Positions 1 to 6,832 of a stretch of DNA of 15,454 nt are shown here, piece after piece (positions within the stretch are counted from its first letter, which is position 1; each line of letters opens with the position of its first letter). The notes beneath the pieces were generated by a model that worked only from the letters and a program-made list of their open reading frames with translations, did not search any database and had not been told where the DNA came from. The stretch is from Bacillota bacterium (GTDB taxonomy: Bacteria; Bacillota; UBA4882; UBA8346): NCBI GenBank assembly GCA_023435225.1, contig JAEYRX010000109.1:1-15454 (forward strand), in the 5' to 3' direction. The translations under genes and the position numbers were made by a program.

Positions 1-427
1 CAGAAGAAGAACTGTAGGCTAATTCAAAACCTCTGGGCTGAAGTAAAAAACAATCTCAACCCCATAAATGGGCTGGGAGGTGTTTTGGGCTAAAAATAAA
101 ACCCAGCCCCAACGGGGGTTGAGACGGTGTTAAAAAGACGACAGCCCAGGGGTTTTGAGAGGGCGGGAATAATTGGCTGCTGCCCTGGGCGATGAAAGAG
201 CGGATGATTATTCACCGCCCAGAGCAGAGGAAGAACTGAAAGCTAATTCAAAACCTCTGGGCTGTATGTAAAAAAACAATCTCAACCCCATGAACGGGCT
301 GGGAGGTGTTTTGGGGTGAAAATCAAACCGAGCCCCAGCGGGGGTTGAGACGATTTAAATAGGACAGCCCAGGGGTTTTGAGAGGGCGGGAATAATTGGC
401 TGCTGCCCTGGGCGATGAATTTAACCT
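1..427. repeat. Two tandem ~224-bp units of nested inverted repeats
   Basis: No gene is seen here. Two copies of one unit follow each other with an offset of 223-224 bp. In copy 1 the outer arms are 23-40 and 142-159 (CCTCTGGGCTG against CAGCCCAGGGG) and the inner arms are 54-77 and 102-124 (TCTCAACCCC against GGGGTTGAGA). In copy 2 the outer arms are about 247-264 and 365-382 and the inner arms 280-303 and 330-350. Another hairpin, 180-191 with 216-227 (CTGCCCTGGGCG against CGCCCAGAGCAG), lies between the copies, and its left arm recurs at 403-414. Differences between the copies often keep the arms paired. A related sequence (CTCAAGCCCCATGAATGGGGCTGGG) begins near 15418, so this is probably a dispersed family. 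It could be a REP- or MITE-like element or a structured RNA. Confidence 0.85.
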
Positions 428-550
428 TCAATCAACCCCGGTTTTCTTAACCAATCGGCTGATCTTCTCAAAGGTTACATAGATGATAAACGCAATAATG
501 GTTCCTAGTTCGTAGAAAAAGCGGATGAATGATTTTAGAGATTTTTTCAT
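428..550 (-). CDS. Small single-pass membrane peptide, 40 aa
   Basis: This short reading frame begins with ATG at 550 behind a near-perfect ribosome binding site (AAGGAGGT at 557-564, six bases before the start) and ends with TGA at 428. The peptide starts MKKSLKSFIRFF, has a hydrophobic stretch at about residues 11-27 (FFYELGTIIAFIIYVTF) and a basic end (KISRLVKKTGVD). It therefore looks like a small inner-membrane protein with positive charges on both sides of one helix. I do not recognise the family. Small amphipathic membrane peptides can be regulators of larger membrane proteins, sporulation factors or type I toxins, and the sequence does not decide between these. The strong ribosome binding site is the main reason to treat it as real. 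Confidence 0.6.
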   Translation of the reverse strand: MKKSLKSFIRFFYELGTIIAFIIYVTFEKISRLVKKTGVD

Positions 551-556
551 GGGATT

Positions 557-564
557 ACCTCCTT
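557..564 (-). promoter_or_regulatory. Strong ribosome binding site of the 40-aa peptide
   Basis: AAGGAGGT read on the minus strand, six bases ahead of ATG at 550. It decides the start of a gene that would otherwise be dismissed as too short. A GCCTATTGCCTA string from the dispersed repeat family lies directly upstream of it. Confidence 0.75.
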
Positions 565-664
565 CTTTTAGGCAATAGGCTACAGGTGATTGCAAAATAA
601 TCAAATTCTAGCCTTTGATTCTGACTCCTAGCTCCTGATTTTTGACTTCTGATCTCTGCTTAGT

Positions 665-744
665 AAATGCTATCGAAGCTTGTCGTTCACCCAGCTTTAT
701 TTTCATAATTTCGGTTGCGCAGCGGAGGCTGGCGTGGACAACTA
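665..744. repeat. Direct repeat, copy A (~79 bp)
   Basis: Positions 665-744 match 1161-1239 in the same orientation, with short mismatches and one single-base length difference. The core GCTTGTCGTTCACCCAGC is identical in both copies. The remainder, through GCAGCGG and GCTGGCGTGGAC, differs at only a few bases. Neither copy makes a convincing protein. The pair brackets the Spo0E-like gene and may be part of a dispersed intergenic element. Confidence 0.8.
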
Positions 745-768
745 GTTACTTTACTTTCGCCTCGTGCC

Positions 769-951
769 TCACGCCTTTCGCCTGCTCTTCTGGTACTCAT
801 TCAACAACCTATCAAACTCGGCTCCGGCGGCCAGGACTTCGGCGTCGGTGTGGCCTTTGGTTTCCCAGAGGGTTTGGAGGCGGGCCCGGGCGCGTTCCAG
901 TCTTTTTTTAAGGTCGGATTTGGATTTTTGGTTTGTGAATAGTTTGAACAT
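769..951 (-). CDS. Spo0E-like aspartyl-phosphate phosphatase, 60 aa
   Basis: The 60-residue product has two predicted helices (about 11-31 and 36-53) joined by KGHTDAEVL, the usual layout of Spo0E-family proteins. These remove phosphate from Spo0A~P and so delay sporulation. The second helix carries GAEFDRLLNEYQ, which corresponds to the family signature SxxLDxLIxxY, with the key Asp kept and the Ser replaced by Gly. I placed the start at ATG 949-951 (MFKLF). The frame stays open up to 1008, but the extra residues are encoded by TAGGCAT-type repeat DNA. No ribosome binding site is visible before the ATG because the repeat abuts it, so the gene may be poorly translated or cut off from its own upstream region. 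Family assignment is from pattern memory and is fairly confident; activity is not certain. Confidence 0.65.
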   Translation of the reverse strand: MFKLFTNQKSKSDLKKRLERARARLQTLWETKGHTDAEVLAAGAEFDRLLNEYQKSRRKA

Positions 952-1619
952 GTTTTTTATAGGCATTAGGCAACAGGCATTAGGCATTAGGCGAAAGGCA
1001 AAAGACAATAGGGATTTGAAAGCTGTTGTCTAAAGTGTGTTTTTATTTGACGGGATTTATAGGATTAAACAGAACAGGCAATAGGCATTAGGAAAAGCAG
1101 TAAAAGAGTTTTGCTGATGCTCCGGTCACCCCGCCTCATTCTATCTTTCTCCTACCAAGAAAATGCTTCGATGCTTGTCGTTCACCCAGCCTTATTTTCA
1201 TCTTTTCGGTTGTGCAGCGGTAGCTGGCGTGGACGACTACCCAGGCAGGAGAAACGAACTGTTATTTCTGAAAGTATTTTTAGTATGTTAGATTATATGA
1301 AGTGTTTTTTGGGTTATTGGCTAATTTATTCGATTACATCCTAATGCCTAATGCTCGGTGCCTAATGCCTATCTTCCTCGATCTTGCCTACTTTAGAGAT
1401 ATAATGATATAATAAAGATTGATTGTAATTTTTGGCAATATTAAAGCAGGGCGCAAATATGGGATTTGGGCCTGTGATTTTTTGTGTATTTTCCTTTTTA
1501 ATAAAATAGTTTATATGATTTACAATGTTGTAATTTATAGGAAAATTGTACTACAATTTTATACATTTTGTCAACACTTGTATAAAATTTATTCAATAAA
1601 TTATTCTTGAGGAAAATCT
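952..1619. repeat. Gene-poor stretch with TAGGCAT strings and repeat copy B
   Basis: No convincing gene is seen. Positions 958-1013 are a run of degenerate TAGGCATTAGGC units, and 1076-1094 carries another short run. The same string appears inverted at 1339-1372 (CCTAATGCCTAATGC). Copy B of the ~79-bp direct repeat lies at 1161-1239. From about 1390 onward the DNA becomes very AT-rich and leads into the regulatory region of the XRE gene. Reading frames here are short and have repeat-encoded or low-complexity products. Confidence 0.7.
1520..1560. promoter_or_regulatory. Two palindromes upstream of the XRE regulator (likely operators)
   Basis: Positions 1542-1560 form a perfect 19-base palindrome, AAAATTGTA-C-TACAATTTT. 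Positions 1520-1533 form a second one, TTACAA-TG-TTGTAA. Both contain TACAA/TTGTA half-sites, and they lie 60-100 bases ahead of the XRE gene. Paired palindromes in this place usually bind the regulator encoded next to them, giving autoregulation. That role is inferred. A clear -35/-10 pair could not be assigned with confidence. Confidence 0.6.
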
Positions 1620-1958
1620 ATGCCTAAAAATACTTTGGGAACCAAACTTAAGAACTTAAGAAAAGAACGCAATTTAACTCAAAATGAACTAAGTCAAAAA
1701 CTTGGTTTTTCTGAGCGTTACATTGCTAAAATTGAGTCCGGGGTAAAACCTTCCCTGGAAGCTTTTAAAAAATTGGCTGACTTTTTTAATGTGCCTATTG
1801 AATATTTGGTATCTGAAAGTAATGAAATATTGTTATTGTCAACCAAAAATGAGGAATTATTAAATGCTTTTTTTGAGGTTGATAGGATGAGTCCGGAAGA
1901 TCAGAAAATTGTGTTGGAATTGATAAATGCGTTTATTGCGAAAAGGAAAAACTCGTGA
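1620..1958 (+). CDS. XRE/Cro-CI-type HTH transcriptional regulator, 112 aa
   Basis: A complete helix-turn-helix domain of the XRE (HTH_3) type spans about residues 9-64, including LRKERNLTQNELSQKLGF and the recognition-helix region SERYIAKIESG. This is the fold of phage-type repressors such as CI and of SinR. A 48-residue tail with helical character (about 78-108, MSPEDQKIVLELINAF) may serve for dimerisation. The start ATG at 1620 follows GAGGA at 1610-1614. The gene stands alone: its upstream palindromes suggest autorepression, and no partner gene (antitoxin target, excisionase or phage gene) is found directly downstream. It could be the survivor of a lost mobile element, or could regulate the defence genes 1.1 kb away, although no matching palindrome was seen at their promoter. 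DNA binding is confident; the target is unknown. Confidence 0.9.
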   Translation: MPKNTLGTKLKNLRKERNLTQNELSQKLGFSERYIAKIESGVKPSLEAFKKLADFFNVPIEYLVSESNEILLLSTKNEELLNAFFEVDRMSPEDQKIVLELINAFIAKRKNS

Positions 1959-1980
1959 ATTGTGAGATATCTCTTGATAC

Positions 1981-2117
1981 TTAAAGGCCCTTTAAAAAAA
2001 CATTATCTGAACTAGGACTAACTTATAAAGAACAGATAATCAGAAGTTCCTGATAAAGGAATAAGAGAGAGTATATAAGATTGTCTCATTACTGATGAGA
2101 CAATTTACTTTATCAGG
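1981..2117. repeat. Cluster of perfect hairpins downstream of the XRE gene
   Basis: Four inverted repeats occur in 137 bases. They are 1981-1995 (TTAAAGG-C-CCTTTAA), 2002-2009 with 2033-2040 (ATTATCTG/CAGATAAT), 2049-2057 with 2109-2117 (CCTGATAAA/TTTATCAGG), and nested inside that 2080-2089 with 2095-2104 (ATTGTCTCAT/ATGAGACAAT, five-base loop). No T-run marks a conventional terminator. The nesting suggests a folded RNA or a small non-autonomous mobile element. Confidence 0.7.
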
Positions 2118-2159
2118 GCAATTGTAAAAACAGATAAATAAAAACATTAAGGCCATTTT

Positions 2160-2440
2160 AAATTCTTTGATGCCAACGGGGAACGTCACCCACTTCCCCG
2201 AACCCCTTAGGGCAAAGGGAATTGGCCGGAATTCCCTTTGAACCCACCGGCCAGGGGAAGACCCCTGGACCCCTTTATGCACGGCCATCCTTAGACCGTG
2301 CTTGGAAACCTTTGAAAGATAATACTAAGGCCAATCTGGCCTCCGACTTCGTGTCTCCGGCCTCCGGGGTGGTCCTTTAATCCCGACGGCTGAGTAGCGT
2401 CCTGCTCCAAAGCCGCGCCGTCGGCTTCCTGCCTCCGGGT
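2160..2440. repeat. GC-rich hairpin patch in AT-rich DNA
   Basis: This stretch is clearly richer in G+C than its surroundings and holds several near-contiguous perfect hairpins. They are 2214-2223 with 2230-2239 (AAAGGGAATT/AATTCCCTTT), 2251-2257 with 2262-2268 (CCAGGGG/CCCCTGG), 2279-2284 with 2296-2301 (GCACGG/CCGTGC), and 2383-2390 with 2417-2424 (CCGACGGC/GCCGTCGG). The phrase CTCCGG(G) recurs at 2355-2367 and 2432-2439. The open frame on the minus strand here is a by-product of this structure. It resembles the GC-rich dispersed repeats found in many Bacillota intergenic regions and was probably acquired separately. Confidence 0.65.
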
Positions 2441-2445
2441 GGTGA

Positions 2446-2541
2446 TTGATAGATTTGGTTAATAGACTTATATTAGTAGAAGAAGAAACTAACGACGTTA
2501 TAGCAGATATGATAATATTAATTTGGAAATCGGCGTATTGA
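2446..2541 (+). other. Possible 31-codon reading frame ending before a terminator
   Basis: A frame starting at TTG 2446 runs to TGA 2539-2541 and reads about 31 residues, with acidic VEEETNDV followed by hydrophobic MIILIWKSAY. The ribosome binding site would be a weak GGTGG. A hairpin and a T-tract terminator follow within 70 bases, which is why the frame is recorded. It may equally be the remaining C-terminus of a deleted gene or part of a small RNA. I do not recognise it. Confidence 0.2.
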
Positions 2542-2554
2542 TTTTAAAAACACC

Positions 2555-2618
2555 AATTGTGCAATCACTGACTGCACAATTTAAAAAACCTTTTTCACAG
2601 AGGGTTTTTATTTTTTTT
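2555..2618 (+). terminator. Rho-independent terminator preceded by a perfect hairpin
   Basis: AAAAACC at 2584-2590 pairs with GGTTTTT at 2603-2609 and is followed by ATTTTTTTT, a standard plus-strand terminator. Directly ahead lies a second perfect stem, AATTGTGCA (2555-2563) with TGCACAATT (2573-2581). No clear gene ends here, so the terminator may serve a small RNA or a lost gene beginning after about 2440. Confidence 0.7.
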
Positions 2619-2703
2619 GCAGAAAACATATAAAGTTACAAAAAGCATATTGTAGTAATTTTGAAAATAGTAGCACATTTATAAATTAAGTCTTTGTTTT
2701 CTG

Positions 2704-2901
2704 GATGTGATTAAGCTGAATCAAAATCCTGAACAAAAAGTGCAGGACCGGATTGACTTGATACTGTAGGCATCCGGTTGGCCGGTTCAAGACAAACAGT
2801 CAATCAATTTTAATGCAGCATCGGGCGGTGTTGCGGTCCGGTAATACTAAATCGAAAAAGATCCGGCTGATTTTTTGTGGATCGTCAACCTATAAGGTGT
2901 T
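2704..2901 (+). pseudogene. hsdR: Decayed N-terminus of a type I restriction enzyme HsdR subunit
   Basis: One unbroken frame reads NPEQKVQDRIDLIL-stop-ASGWPVQDKQSINFN, then ASGVAVR-stop-Y-stop-IEKDPADFLWIVNL-stop-GV. This matches the start of many HsdR proteins: an R..ID..L..AGW.VQD box, then A.GVA.RE and the ADY.L.VD strand of the endonuclease domain. Stops lie at 2767, 2842, 2848 and 2893. The first replaces a residue that is usually Gln or Glu, and the second replaces the Glu of the RE pair. Nothing recognisable remains after about 2901, and there are no hsdM or hsdS genes in the window. The remnant is therefore dead. It shows that a restriction-modification locus once stood directly upstream of the present defence genes. 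Family recognition is from motif order; a database search was not possible. Confidence 0.7.
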
Positions 2902-2957
2902 TTAATTTTTAGTGAAGATAAAAAACTAGTGGTAAAATCCTAAACATTATATAGTTA

Positions 2958-2986
2958 TTTACTCGAACTAACGTTTGTGTTATAAT
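2958..2986 (+). promoter_or_regulatory. Promoter of the IetAS operon
   Basis: TTTACT (2958-2963) and TATAAT (2981-2986) are separated by 17 bases. The -10 box is preceded by TG one base upstream (TGTTATAAT), an extended -10. This fits a housekeeping sigma-A promoter. The start point would lie near 2993, leaving an untranslated leader of about 110 bases before the ATPase gene. Confidence 0.6.
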
Positions 2987-3106
2987 TTTTCTAGTTATTC
3001 CAAAGTATGCCAATGAATAGTTTGAAAAATTTGTTAGTACTATTTCACGAAAGTAGAACAAAAATAAGCTTATTACGTTAGAATAACTTCTGAAAGGAGG
3101 TTTACT

Positions 3107-4072
3107 ATGGCTACAGCAGAACAAATTAAGACCTTAATTCAATCACATTTTGACCGAAACGATGATCGGTTTCAGACAGCCGTCCTACAACTTGCCGCTT
3201 ACGAAGCAAAGCAGGGACATAGTGAATTAGCTCGTGAGATTCGAACCATTATAGATAAGGCCACAACCAGTAAAGGTAAAGTTGTGCCTCTTAATAAGGA
3301 GTTTAATGAATTAATACATAGCACCATAGTGGATCATAAGTTATCCGAACTGGTGGTAACAGAGGAGTTAAAAGCGCGAGTGGAGCGGGTTATGAAGGAA
3401 TTCCGCCAGCGGGATAAATTAAAGAAACACGGTATGAATAACCGCCGGAAGATTTTGCTAGTTGGGCCTCCAGGCACCGGTAAGACTATGACAGCCGCTG
3501 TCTTGGCCGGGGAGTTACAACTGCCTTTTTGCACTATTTTAATGGATAAAATGGTGACTAAGTTTATGGGCGAAACCAGTGTTAAACTTCGACAGATTTT
3601 CGAAACCATTGCGTTAAATCAGGCTGTTTATCTCTTTGATGAATTTGACGCCATTGGTACGGAACGGAGTCTTGATAATGATGTAGGAGAGATGCGGCGG
3701 GTTTTAAACTCTTTCTTGCAGTTCATTGAACAAGATGAATCCCAAAGTCTTATTGTGGCGGCGACTAATAATCCGAACTTATTGGATCAAGCGTTGTTTC
3801 GCCGGTTTGATGATGTATTGCATTATCAGTTTCCGGGGGAAGCTGAGATAAAGAGGTTGATTCGTAACCGCCTCGGAGATTTTCTTGAGTCACATATGTC
3901 ATTGAAAGAAATTATAGAGAAATCAAAGGTATTAAGTCACGCTGAGATCGCTAAGGCTTGTGATGATGCTATTAAAGAGGCTATTCTTAGTGATTGGGCA
4001 AAAGTAGACGGAACATTGTTAACAACTATGATTGAAGAAAGGAATACCGCCTACCGAAAAAATGGGAGGTAA
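3107..4072 (+). CDS. ietA: AAA+ ATPase of a two-gene IetAS-type defence system, 321 aa
   Basis: This is a AAA+ ATPase with a single ATPase module. Walker A is GPPGTGKT at residues 120-127 (Lys126), Walker B is LFDEFD with Asp178 and Glu179, sensor 1 is AATNN around Asn221, and the arginine fingers are likely Arg232-Arg233 in FRRFDD. An alpha-helical domain of about 90 residues precedes the module and may bind the partner. The start ATG at 3107 follows AAAGGAGG at a good distance. The gene ends three bases before the subtilase gene, whose ribosome binding site lies inside its last codons. This pairing is the one described as ietAS on the Agrobacterium pTiC58 plasmid (stability) and later reported as an antiphage system. 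The ATPase is expected to control or load the protease. Which signal triggers it is not visible. Confidence 0.85.
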   Translation: MATAEQIKTLIQSHFDRNDDRFQTAVLQLAAYEAKQGHSELAREIRTIIDKATTSKGKVVPLNKEFNELIHSTIVDHKLSELVVTEELKARVERVMKEFRQRDKLKKHGMNNRRKILLVGPPGTGKTMTAAVLAGELQLPFCTILMDKMVTKFMGETSVKLRQIFETIALNQAVYLFDEFDAIGTERSLDNDVGEMRRVLNSFLQFIEQDESQSLIVAATNNPNLLDQALFRRFDDVLHYQFPGEAEIKRLIRNRLGDFLESHMSLKEIIEKSKVLSHAEIAKACDDAIKEAILSDWAKVDGTLLTTMIEERNTAYRKNGR

Positions 4073-4075
4073 GCC

Positions 4076-6550
4076 ATGGCTGATGAGAGCTTACGGCATG
4101 TTTTTATAAAAAATACTGAGAGGGAAATGGATTTCACCTCTAAACAACGAGGCGGACCAAAGCTAAAATTCCCAACACAAAATCGGTTTGAACATGGAAA
4201 CACTATTAAGCAAAAATTTGAAGACGCATGGCGGCAGGCTAGAGAATTGGATGAGCAACGACGAGCTGTGTCGTTATTAACTAAAGATGGTGTGTATCTA
4301 GAGTTTGAAAGTTCTCCAGAATATGAGTTGGCTACAAAAAGTTTGGAAGATGTGAAACATGGAATCCGCCTCTTAAATGTAAAAACAGATATAATTGATG
4401 ATGAAATCATTAACAAAGCTACGGTTTTTATCCCTCAAGGAAAAGAAAAAATATTTTTAAAGAAAGTTCAAGATTATTTAAATGATGAGAAAAATACTAA
4501 AAAGAATAATCCGAAGAATCAACCTTTAATTGATTCTTTGAATGATCTTAATTTAGCAGTTTTAGAATCTTTTTGGCAAGGGAAAAAAGAATGGATACCG
4601 GGTGAAGAGCCTAAATGGTGTGAAATATGGTTAAGTGATGACTCCGATGAAGTAGTTAATCAGTTTCGGGATCTTGCCGAAAATCAGTTAAAAATTCCTT
4701 TGCAGCAGGAGTCTATTAAATTTCCGGAACGATGTGTCTTATTGGGACAGGCTACTCGTAGTCAACTTCAAGAGTTAATTACAGCCAGTCCACACATTGC
4801 CGAATTTCGCAGAGCATCAGAAACAGCGGACCTTTTTATGGAAATGGAAAATCAGGAACAAACCGAGTGGGCTCAAGATTTATTAGATCGGCTGGAAGTT
4901 GATGAAGAATCAAATGTCTGCATTTGTATTTTGGACACTGGTATTAATAATGGTCATATACTTTTAAATCGGATCATTAACGACCAAGATTGCAGGAGTT
5001 ATAATCCTTTATGGGGAGTGGACGACCATGCCGGTCATGGAACACAGATGTCTGGTTTGGCGGGATATGGAGATTTGCAATCGGCTTTGGAGAGTAGTTC
5101 ACCAATATCTATATTACATAGACTGGAGTCCATTAAAATACTGCCGCCTAAAGGAGAAAACGACCCAAAACTTTACGGTGCAATTGTCGCTCAATCAGTT
5201 AGTGATATCATTATTGATAATCCAGAGCGACAACGGATTATATGTATGGCGGTGACAGCTCCGGAGTACTCTACCAGAGATGGAAGCCCTTCTTCATGGT
5301 CGGCGGCTCTTGATGAATTTACTTCAGGATATTTGGATGAACAAAGAAAAATTATGTTTGTATCAGCCGGCAATGTTGACGAGATGGATGATTGGCGGAA
5401 CTATCCCGACAGCAATAAAACTAAAACTGTACAAAATCCCGGACAAGCTTGGAATGTAATAACAGTGGGAGCATATACCGAAAAAGCTGAAGTGGATACT
5501 ACGAAATATAATGGTTCTAAAGCAGTCGCCTCTGCTGGGGAACTTTCTCCTTTTAGTTCAACTTCATATTCCTGGGATAATAAATGGCCTATTAAGCCTG
5601 ATATTGTTCTTGAAGGCGGCAATTTGATTCAGGATAGCTTTAGTTGTTGTAGTTGCTCGGAATTCGATTTGCTTACATTACATCACAAACCTACAGAAAG
5701 ACAGTTCAGTACTATTAGGGCTACCAGCGCGGCTACCGCTCAAGCTGCTTGGATGGCTGCACAAATTCAAGCTGAATATCCTGAAGCATGGTCGGAAACT
5801 ATTCGTGCCTTAATGATACATTCGGCGGAATGGACGCCGGAGATGCAACGTCAATTTTTAACGGGAGATTCTAAAGGCAATTATCAGGAATTGTTGCGAA
5901 TATGTGGGTATGGTGTCCCAAATTTGGCTAGAGCGCTTTGGTGTCTGAGAAACAGCGTTAATTTGATTGTTCAGACGGAGTTACAACCATATGATAAAAA
6001 GTCTGATGGCGGATTTAAAACTAAAGACATGCATATTCATAAGCTCCCATGGCCTAAAGAAATCCTACTAGATTTAGCTGAAACTCCTATTACTTTGAAA
6101 GTAACCTTATCATATTTTATTGAACCAGGTCCCGGCGAAATCGGGTGGAAAAATCGTTATAGATACCCATCATGCTTATTACGTTTTGATGTAAATGGCA
6201 CAGATACAGAAGAAGCCTTTTTAAATAGAATCAATGCAGCAACAATTGATGAAGAAAATGAAATGGCTAGTGATGGCGGAAGTGTAAAATGGACATTGGG
6301 GAAACAAAACCGTCATTTGGGCTCCATTCATTCTGATACTTGGCATACTACAGCCGCTCAATTAGCAACTAGCAATCTTATTGGAATCTACCCTGCGGTG
6401 GGATGGTGGCGAGAAAGAGCTTGGATTAACAAATGGAATCATAAAATTAGATATGCATTGGTAGTTTCTTTACATACTCCGGAACAAAGCGTTGATCTCT
6501 ATACACCGATTACAGCACAGATTAAGATTCCAGTACCAATCGAGGTTTAA
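4076..6550 (+). CDS. ietS: Cytoplasmic subtilisin-like (S8) protease of IetAS type, 824 aa
   Basis: A large S8-family serine protease without signal peptide, so it should act inside the cell. The catalytic residues are Asp287 (ILDTGI), His321 (HAGHGT), the oxyanion Asn433 (VSAGN) and Ser551 (ATSAAT). The usual GTS before the nucleophile is ATS here. About 270 charged N-terminal residues precede the protease core, and about 220 residues follow it (roughly 600-824). This makes the protein much larger than secreted subtilisins. Translation starts at ATG 4076 behind GGGAGG, which overlaps the end of the ATPase gene, implying coupled expression. In IetAS the protease is the harmful component held in check by the ATPase and released on infection; that role is known for the pair as a toxin-antitoxin-like unit and is inferred here. 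All catalytic residues are intact, so it is likely active. Confidence 0.85.
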   Translation: MADESLRHVFIKNTEREMDFTSKQRGGPKLKFPTQNRFEHGNTIKQKFEDAWRQARELDEQRRAVSLLTKDGVYLEFESSPEYELATKSLEDVKHGIRLLNVKTDIIDDEIINKATVFIPQGKEKIFLKKVQDYLNDEKNTKKNNPKNQPLIDSLNDLNLAVLESFWQGKKEWIPGEEPKWCEIWLSDDSDEVVNQFRDLAENQLKIPLQQESIKFPERCVLLGQATRSQLQELITASPHIAEFRRASETADLFMEMENQEQTEWAQDLLDRLEVDEESNVCICILDTGINNGHILLNRIINDQDCRSYNPLWGVDDHAGHGTQMSGLAGYGDLQSALESSSPISILHRLESIKILPPKGENDPKLYGAIVAQSVSDIIIDNPERQRIICMAVTAPEYSTRDGSPSSWSAALDEFTSGYLDEQRKIMFVSAGNVDEMDDWRNYPDSNKTKTVQNPGQAWNVITVGAYTEKAEVDTTKYNGSKAVASAGELSPFSSTSYSWDNKWPIKPDIVLEGGNLIQDSFSCCSCSEFDLLTLHHKPTERQFSTIRATSAATAQAAWMAAQIQAEYPEAWSETIRALMIHSAEWTPEMQRQFLTGDSKGNYQELLRICGYGVPNLARALWCLRNSVNLIVQTELQPYDKKSDGGFKTKDMHIHKLPWPKEILLDLAETPITLKVTLSYFIEPGPGEIGWKNRYRYPSCLLRFDVNGTDTEEAFLNRINAATIDEENEMASDGGSVKWTLGKQNRHLGSIHSDTWHTTAAQLATSNLIGIYPAVGWWRERAWINKWNHKIRYALVVSLHTPEQSVDLYTPITAQIKIPVPIEV

Positions 6551-6649
6551 TAGTTATTCTTTAAGTAATTGTCTGAAATGTAAATAATCTATTTTATGTT
6601 ATAGAATATTTATATCCTGTTTTAAGTAGGTTAAAAGAGGGGAAAAACG

Positions 6650-6832
6650 ATGAGTAATAAAATTTGCAAAGAAGAACAGTTAAAGTTATCTCTTGGTTTT
6701 AAACTTCAATCGCCTCAACCGATTAGTAACGTAGATCAAAAAGTAATAAATTTTAACGATTACCGTTCAAAAAAAGAAAAGGATTTCTTCCTTACCACTG
6801 TAGATTATCTTACAAAACATCTTCGAGAATAA
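6650..6832 (+). CDS. Small soluble protein downstream of IetAS, 60 aa
   Basis: A 60-codon gene begins 99 bases after the protease gene, with GAGGGG ahead of ATG 6650. The product is charged and without membrane segments. Its middle part VINFNDYRSKKEKDFF resembles a short box seen in many small Bacillota proteins (VI.F..YR..K), and the C-terminal third looks helical. There is no terminator between it and the protease gene, so it could be transcribed with the IetAS operon; the 99-base gap also allows its own promoter. IetAS systems are normally two genes, so a third partner, such as a regulator or inhibitor, would be new. No family is recognised, and I give no function. Confidence 0.55.
   Translation: MSNKICKEEQLKLSLGFKLQSPQPISNVDQKVINFNDYRSKKEKDFFLTTVDYLTKHLRE

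Noticed and set aside
1..427. CRISPR array
   Set aside because: Only two units of about 224 bases, without short repeats and unique spacers; the structure is nested inverted repeats.
1419..1610. Plus-strand 63-codon frame ahead of the XRE gene
   Set aside because: It runs through the AT-rich operator region, lacks a ribosome binding site and has a low-complexity product.
2040..2288. Minus-strand 82-codon frame (GVQGSSPGRW..)
   Set aside because: It is formed by the hairpin-rich GC patch, has no ribosome binding site and changes composition along its length.
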